This document shows, in pieces, positions 59,747 through 64,000 of a stretch of 64,000 bases of DNA. The stretch is from positions 62,001-126,000 of the forward strand of contig CALMIR010000017.1 of the NCBI GenBank assembly GCA_937864265.1, written 5' to 3'. This DNA comes from an uncultured Saprospirales bacterium. GTDB taxonomy: Bacteria > Bacteroidota > Bacteroidia > Chitinophagales > Saprospiraceae. The translations under genes and the position numbers were made by a program. Below the pieces are notes generated by a model. The model was not told the DNA's origin. It saw only the letters and a program-made list of their open reading frames with translations, and did no database searches. Within the stretch, counting starts at the first letter, position 1; each line of letters opens with the position of its first letter.

Positions 59747-60919
59747 TTAATTCAACAATTCATATACACCAGCTATACCTTGCCCACCTCCTACACAGGC
59801 AGTGACCATGCCATAGCGCTGACCCCTGCGGCGCAACTCATTAAACAGCTGTACTGACAATTTGGCACCGGTGCAACCCAGCGGATGGCCTAAAGCAATA
59901 GCACCACCATTGACATTGACTATTTCAGGGTTGAGTCCAGCTTCTTGAATAACGGCCAATGCTTGAGCTGCAAAAGCTTCGTTCAATTCAATCAAATCAA
60001 TGTCCGTTAATTTTAATCCAGCTTGGCTCAAAGCTTTGGGGATAGCGGCACAAGGCCCGATGCCCATGTATAAAGGATCGACACCGCCCACTGAGCAAGC
60101 GACCAAGCGAGCAATAGGTTGCAAATTCAATTGTTTCACCATTTCTTCGCTGACGACCAAAACAAAAGCAGCGCCATCAGAGGTTTGGGACGAGTTGCCT
60201 GCTGTGACGACACCTCCCTGTGCAAAGGCAGGGCGCAATGCAGCCAGTCCTGCGACAGTAGTATCCCGACGTACCCCTTCATCGGTATCGACCGTGTGAC
60301 TACTGCTCACCCGCTTATTGTCTTTTACCACTACTTCTTCCACTGTAACGGGTACAATTTCAGGCTTAAATTTGCCAGTGTCTATGGCTTCAGCAGCTTT
60401 ACGATGGGAATGATAGGAAAATTCATCCGCTGCATCTCGGCTGATGTGGTACTTTTTGGCCACAGCCTCAGCGGTAATGCCCATGCTTACCAAGTAGTCG
60501 GGCGTAGAAGCTGCGACTTTGTAGCTGGGTGCCAATTTGTAGCCGGTCATGGGTATCGCACTCATGCTTTCCGCACCGCCAGCCAAGTAAATATGCCCCA
60601 TGCCTGCTTTGATCTTAGCTACTGCAATCGAAATGGTTTCCAAGCCAGAGGCACAATAGCGGTTGACAGTCATTCCTGGCACCTCTTTGCCCAAAGCACG
60701 CATAGAAATTTGACGACCTATTTGCAAGCCTTGCTCACCCTCCGGGTTGGCACAACCCACGATGACATCGTCGATCAATTTTGGATCCACCTCTGGGGTT
60801 TGGTCGATCAAGAATTGGGCGATGTCCACTGCCAGGTCATCAGAACGATAGTTGCGGAATCCGCCTTTTTTGGCTTTCCCGACGGCAGAACGATATGCTT
60901 TTACGATGTATGCGTCCAT
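59747..60919 (-). CDS. fadA: Acetyl-CoA C-acyltransferase (beta-oxidation thiolase)
   Basis: The 390-aa thiolase has the acyl-accepting Cys in VNRYCASGLETISIAVAKI, the His of GGAIALGHPLGCTGAKL and the general base Cys in GMVTACVGGGQGIAGVYE. The N-terminus DAYIVKAYRSAVGKAKKGGF is that of FadA-type thiolases. It cleaves 3-ketoacyl-CoA with CoA to acetyl-CoA. It lies 109 bp downstream of the fadN-type gene on the same strand, which is the fadN-fadA order of Bacillus and other bacteria, so one operon is likely. Confidence 0.95.
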   Translation of the reverse strand: MDAYIVKAYRSAVGKAKKGGFRNYRSDDLAVDIAQFLIDQTPEVDPKLIDDVIVGCANPEGEQGLQIGRQISMRALGKEVPGMTVNRYCASGLETISIAVAKIKAGMGHIYLAGGAESMSAIPMTGYKLAPSYKVAASTPDYLVSMGITAEAVAKKYHISRDAADEFSYHSHRKAAEAIDTGKFKPEIVPVTVEEVVVKDNKRVSSSHTVDTDEGVRRDTTVAGLAALRPAFAQGGVVTAGNSSQTSDGAAFVLVVSEEMVKQLNLQPIARLVACSVGGVDPLYMGIGPCAAIPKALSQAGLKLTDIDLIELNEAFAAQALAVIQEAGLNPEIVNVNGGAIALGHPLGCTGAKLSVQLFNELRRRGQRYGMVTACVGGGQGIAGVYELLN

Positions 60920-61028
60920 GTTATTTTTTGATGTTAGACATTAGACAATAAATAGATTTTACTAAACTCTGGGTACGCTGCCAAACTTGTAAATCCCTAA
61001 AATTGTGCAAACGCCCCATTTCTAAAGC

Positions 61029-63422
61029 CTAATTCCTTAAAGGCTTATTGGTCTGTAGCATGTGCTGAATGCGTTCCAGGGTTTTCTGTTCTCCGCAAAG
61101 ACTCAGAAATGCCTCCCGTTCTACATCCAATAAATATTGTTCTGATACCTGCTGTGTTCCGGTTAGGTCGCCACCACAAAGTACCCAAGCAATTTTATGG
61201 GCAATTTTGATGTCGTGTTCAGATGCGTAATTGCCTAGTTTTAGTTCATTTGCTGCTGCATAGAGTGCCGCCAAACCGCCGCGCCCCAATACGGTAATAT
61301 CCTCGCGTTGAATGGGCTGCACATAGTTTTCTGCCAATTCAAGTACCTTCTTTTTGGCTTCAGCAATATTGCGATCTTTGTTCATCACCACCTGATCGCG
61401 ACCCGGAATGAGGTAACCCAAATTGAAAGCCTGACTGGCAGAAGTAGCCACACTGGCCAATGCAATGGTTTTGAATTTATCAATCAAGGTGGGAATTTGG
61501 ACGTCTCCTTCAAAGAAGGAATCAGAAGCCCGGAGGGCAAACTCCTTAGTACCGCCCCCGCCAGGAATCAAGCCAACCCCTACTTCAACTAGTCCGACAT
61601 AAGATTCTGCGGCACACATAGCAGCATCGCAGTGCATTAGCGTCTCACAGCCCCCACCGAAAACATAGCCTTGCGTAGCTGCTACTACTGGAATAGAGGA
61701 GTAACGGCATCGCATAGTTGTTTGTTGAAACAAATTGACCGCAAAATTCAGGTCGTCGAACTCCTGCTGATAGGCCAACATGGCAATCATCATCAGATTG
61801 GCACCTACGGAAAAGTTGGTTGCGTTGTTGCCAATCACCAAGCCTTTCCAATCGCCGTCTTCTGCTAATTGAATGGATTCGTTCAGCCCTCGAAGCACCC
61901 CTTCCCCTATAGTATTGTGCGCACTAGTGAACTCTAAGCACAAAACGCCGTCGCCAATATCATGTAGCGTAATTTCGCTATTTTTATGTACTGGGGCTTG
62001 ATTCCGGTAATTATCCAAGATAATGAAGGTATCTGAACCGGGTATGGTTTCGTATTGACCAGATTGCTGATTATAATACAATCGCCTGCCATTTTCGCTT
62101 TTGTAAAAGCTTTCATGTCCAGCAGCAGCCATATTTTTTACCCAATCGGCGACGTTTTCACCCGCTGCCTCGGCCATCTCAAGCCCCTTTTTGATACCTA
62201 CCGCATCCCAGTACTCGAATGGGCCAATGTCCCAGGCATAGCCAGCCCGCATAGCGTCGTCTATGCTATACAAGTTGTCGGAAATTTCAGGGACTCGGTT
62301 CGATACATAAGCAAAAAGCCCCAGCAATGAACGGCGTACCAGTTCAGCGCCTTTGTCATCGGCATTGAAAAAAGCCTGTACCCGTTTTTTCAAACTGTCG
62401 ATTTGCTTAACAGTTTGCAAAATGGGGATATTTTCGCGTACCGGTTTTTCATATTCCAGGGTTTCCAGATTCAGAGAAGAGATGATGCTGCGGCCATTCT
62501 CGTCTTTTTCATCTGTTTTTTTATAAAAACCTTGCCCTGTTTTATTGCCGAGAAACTTATTGTCGAGCAAAAACTGCAAATACGTCGGTACTTCAAAGGT
62601 CGCGGCTTGTTCATCATTCGGGCAATTGGCTCGAATGCCTTTGATTACATTAGCTGCGGTGTCGTGGCCTACCAAGTCGCCCAAGCGGAAGGTACCTGTT
62701 TTGGGTCTGCCCAGAGCAGGGCCTGTCAATTTGTCAACTGTATCAATTTTCAAGCCCAATTCGGTAGTCAGTTGGTATATTTTTGCCATCGCATACACGC
62801 CAACCCTATTGGCAATAAAAGCAGGGGTATCCTTGCACAAAACGGTTTGCTTGCCTAAATATATATCGCCGTAATGCATAAAGAAGTCAACGACGTCAGA
62901 GTCGGTTTCAGGCGTTGGAATGACCTCCAGCAGGCGCATATAGCGCGGGGGATTGAAAAAATGGGTACCACAAAAATGCTTGCGGAAATCTTCCGACCGC
63001 CCTTCCAACATCATGTGTATAGGGATACCAGAAGTGTTGGAAGTGACCAAACTGCCTTTACGGCGGTATTGATCCACTTTTTCAAAAATCTGTTGTTTGA
63101 TGTCTAAGCGTTCCACCACGACTTCTATCACCCAGTCACTTGCGCTAATTTTTGGAAAGTCATCTTCAAAATTTCCTACTGTGATTCGGGCGGCATAGTC
63201 ATCCGAATAAAGCGCTGCGGGTTTTGATTTGATTGCTTTGGTGAGCGCGTTTTGAGCGATACTGTTACGGGCAGTGGAGGATTGCTTTAAGGAATCATCC
63301 AGACTGGGTGGTACCATATCGAGCATTAGTACTTGCAGACCTAAGTTGGCGAAGTGACAGGCTATGCCCGCTCCCATAACACCTGAGCCTAAAACGGCTA
63401 CTTTTTTTATTCTTCTACTCAT
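61029..63422 (-). CDS. fadN: Bifunctional 3-hydroxyacyl-CoA dehydrogenase/enoyl-CoA hydratase (FadN-like)
   Basis: A 797-aa protein is read from ATG 63422; residues before it in the longer frame are not family-like. The dehydrogenase domain comes first (KVAVLGSGVMGAGIACHFAN; catalytic region FCGTHFFNPPRYMRLLEV), then the hydratase domain (NATNFSVGANLMMI; glutamates in FGGGCETLMHCDAAM and LVEVGVGLIPGGGGTKEFAL). The order is that of B. subtilis FadN, not of E. coli FadB/FadJ (hydratase first). It hydrates enoyl-CoA and oxidises 3-hydroxyacyl-CoA with NAD+ in fatty-acid beta-oxidation. It heads the operon with fadA. Confidence 0.94.
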   Translation of the reverse strand: MSRRIKKVAVLGSGVMGAGIACHFANLGLQVLMLDMVPPSLDDSLKQSSTARNSIAQNALTKAIKSKPAALYSDDYAARITVGNFEDDFPKISASDWVIEVVVERLDIKQQIFEKVDQYRRKGSLVTSNTSGIPIHMMLEGRSEDFRKHFCGTHFFNPPRYMRLLEVIPTPETDSDVVDFFMHYGDIYLGKQTVLCKDTPAFIANRVGVYAMAKIYQLTTELGLKIDTVDKLTGPALGRPKTGTFRLGDLVGHDTAANVIKGIRANCPNDEQAATFEVPTYLQFLLDNKFLGNKTGQGFYKKTDEKDENGRSIISSLNLETLEYEKPVRENIPILQTVKQIDSLKKRVQAFFNADDKGAELVRRSLLGLFAYVSNRVPEISDNLYSIDDAMRAGYAWDIGPFEYWDAVGIKKGLEMAEAAGENVADWVKNMAAAGHESFYKSENGRRLYYNQQSGQYETIPGSDTFIILDNYRNQAPVHKNSEITLHDIGDGVLCLEFTSAHNTIGEGVLRGLNESIQLAEDGDWKGLVIGNNATNFSVGANLMMIAMLAYQQEFDDLNFAVNLFQQTTMRCRYSSIPVVAATQGYVFGGGCETLMHCDAAMCAAESYVGLVEVGVGLIPGGGGTKEFALRASDSFFEGDVQIPTLIDKFKTIALASVATSASQAFNLGYLIPGRDQVVMNKDRNIAEAKKKVLELAENYVQPIQREDITVLGRGGLAALYAAANELKLGNYASEHDIKIAHKIAWVLCGGDLTGTQQVSEQYLLDVEREAFLSLCGEQKTLERIQHMLQTNKPLRN

Positions 63423-63680
63423 GAAGCAGTGGGTTGGTTGGTTTTTGACATCAAAAAAGGAACAAACAAACCTGAAATTTGGTTTTTCCTCATTTAGCGA
63501 AAATTCGCTGATTGGGCAAAAATACAAATTCCAGTCATACCCTGAAATTTTGAAATTGATAAAAAAAAGAAATTTTTATCAGGATTTTATTTTTGTTTGA
63601 TAATTTGGCGCAATTCTAAAACGTTGGTTGTACAATTATAGAACCAATCAAACACTTAATCAAAAAAATCCCTACGCAAA

Positions 63681-64000
63681 ATGCTGCAACAACTTGTATT
63701 TTTATTTCAAGCGGAAGCTGAAGGTCTTGAACGCAGTGTGGGCACCCAAAGCCTTTTCGACATCATCGCTAAAGGCGGTTGGATGGGTATCGTCATTGTA
63801 CTGGTGCTGCTTGTTCTTTCCATCATCGCCTTGTATATCTTTGTTGAACGCTATCTGACCATCCAACGGGCTGCCCGTATTGATGAAAGTTTTATGAACA
63901 ACATCAGGGCTAACATTCAATCTGGCAACATACCTGGTGCAAAGGCATTGTGTCAAACGACTGATTCACCGGTTGCCAGGATGGTAGAAAAAGGCTTGCA
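63681..64000 (+). CDS. ExbB/TolQ/MotA-family proton channel, 3' end cut by window
   Basis: About 106 codons from ATG 63681 run off the right edge. The visible part is MLQQLVFLFQAEAEGLERSV, a TM helix (WMGIVIVLVLLVLSIIALYI) followed by FVERYLTIQRAA and the helical region NIQSGNIPGAKALCQ, then SPVARMVEKG, all as in ExbB. With ExbD and TonB it would energise outer-membrane uptake. The partner genes lie outside the window. It is divergent from fadN. Confidence 0.9.
   Translation, partial: MLQQLVFLFQAEAEGLERSVGTQSLFDIIAKGGWMGIVIVLVLLVLSIIALYIFVERYLTIQRAARIDESFMNNIRANIQSGNIPGAKALCQTTDSPVARMVEKGL

Noticed and set aside
60119-60931. A 270-codon open frame on the plus strand
   Set aside because: It is antisense to the fadA gene, whose thiolase motifs are complete; the frame has no domain or signal.

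Overview
The window comes from a Bacteroidota chromosome, most likely a member of the Saprospiria (Lewinella, Haliscomenobacter or Phaeodactylibacter-like). This rests on several things seen in the sequence. Many secreted proteins end in a C-terminal type IX secretion (T9SS) sorting domain (PNP..., G...V, LPxGxY, K-hydrophobic tail). There are numerous lipoproteins, TAnnTTTG-type promoter boxes, almost no Shine-Dalgarno sequences, a DUF2795 protein and a gliding-motility-type C-terminal domain. No rRNA, tRNA, CRISPR array or intact insertion sequence was recognised.

Layout. 1-4.8 kb (minus strand): a pyruvate:ferredoxin oxidoreductase, cut by the window edge, preceded by an FAD/NAD(P)H-ferredoxin oxidoreductase. 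5-16.9 kb: mostly minus-strand housekeeping and envelope genes, namely DUF2795, a transglutaminase-like protein, queA, an arginyl/leucyl-tRNA-protein transferase, a GNAT enzyme, a DUF6438 lipoprotein, an M43 metalloprotease, an OmpA lipoprotein, a cohesin-like lipoprotein, a coiled-coil protein and asd. 17-31 kb: a lamin-tail surface protein, a Uma2 protein, a TetR/hydrolase operon with a clear operator, then a plus-strand run of lipase, DTG-repeat lipoprotein, outer-membrane barrel, alpha/beta hydrolase, sodium symporter, a KAS III-like enzyme with an altered catalytic triad, and an acyl-CoA ligase. 31-42 kb: a C1 peptidase, a pentapeptide-repeat protein, a CpcT-like lipoprotein, a lipoprotein agmatine/peptidylarginine deiminase divergent from a LytS/LytTR two-component pair, an unrecognised 559-aa protein with a glycine-rich hydrophobic segment, DUF4058, and an aldo/keto reductase. 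42-47 kb: two paralogous T9SS-exported Asp-box proteins separated by a candidate GNAT toxin/HigA-like antitoxin pair. 48-54 kb: a choice-of-anchor-B protein, a fused dipeptide ABC ATPase, and a PA-domain T9SS protein. 54.6-59.5 kb: a 1425-aa CHAT protease-nSTAND1 NTPase-TM-WD40 protein, preceded by a GC-rich block of structured repeats. 59.7-64 kb: a fadA/fadN-type beta-oxidation operon and the start of an ExbB/TolQ gene.

The two best candidates for new biology are the CHAT-nSTAND1-WD40 protein (architecture of a self-contained, caspase-like immune or cell-death switch) and the GNAT + HigA-like pair inserted between tandem paralogues. A dispersed, hairpin-centred intergenic repeat family occurs near 23.2, 26.75, 47.4 and 55.1 kb. 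It appears undescribed and sits just upstream of several of the more unusual genes, including the CHAT gene.
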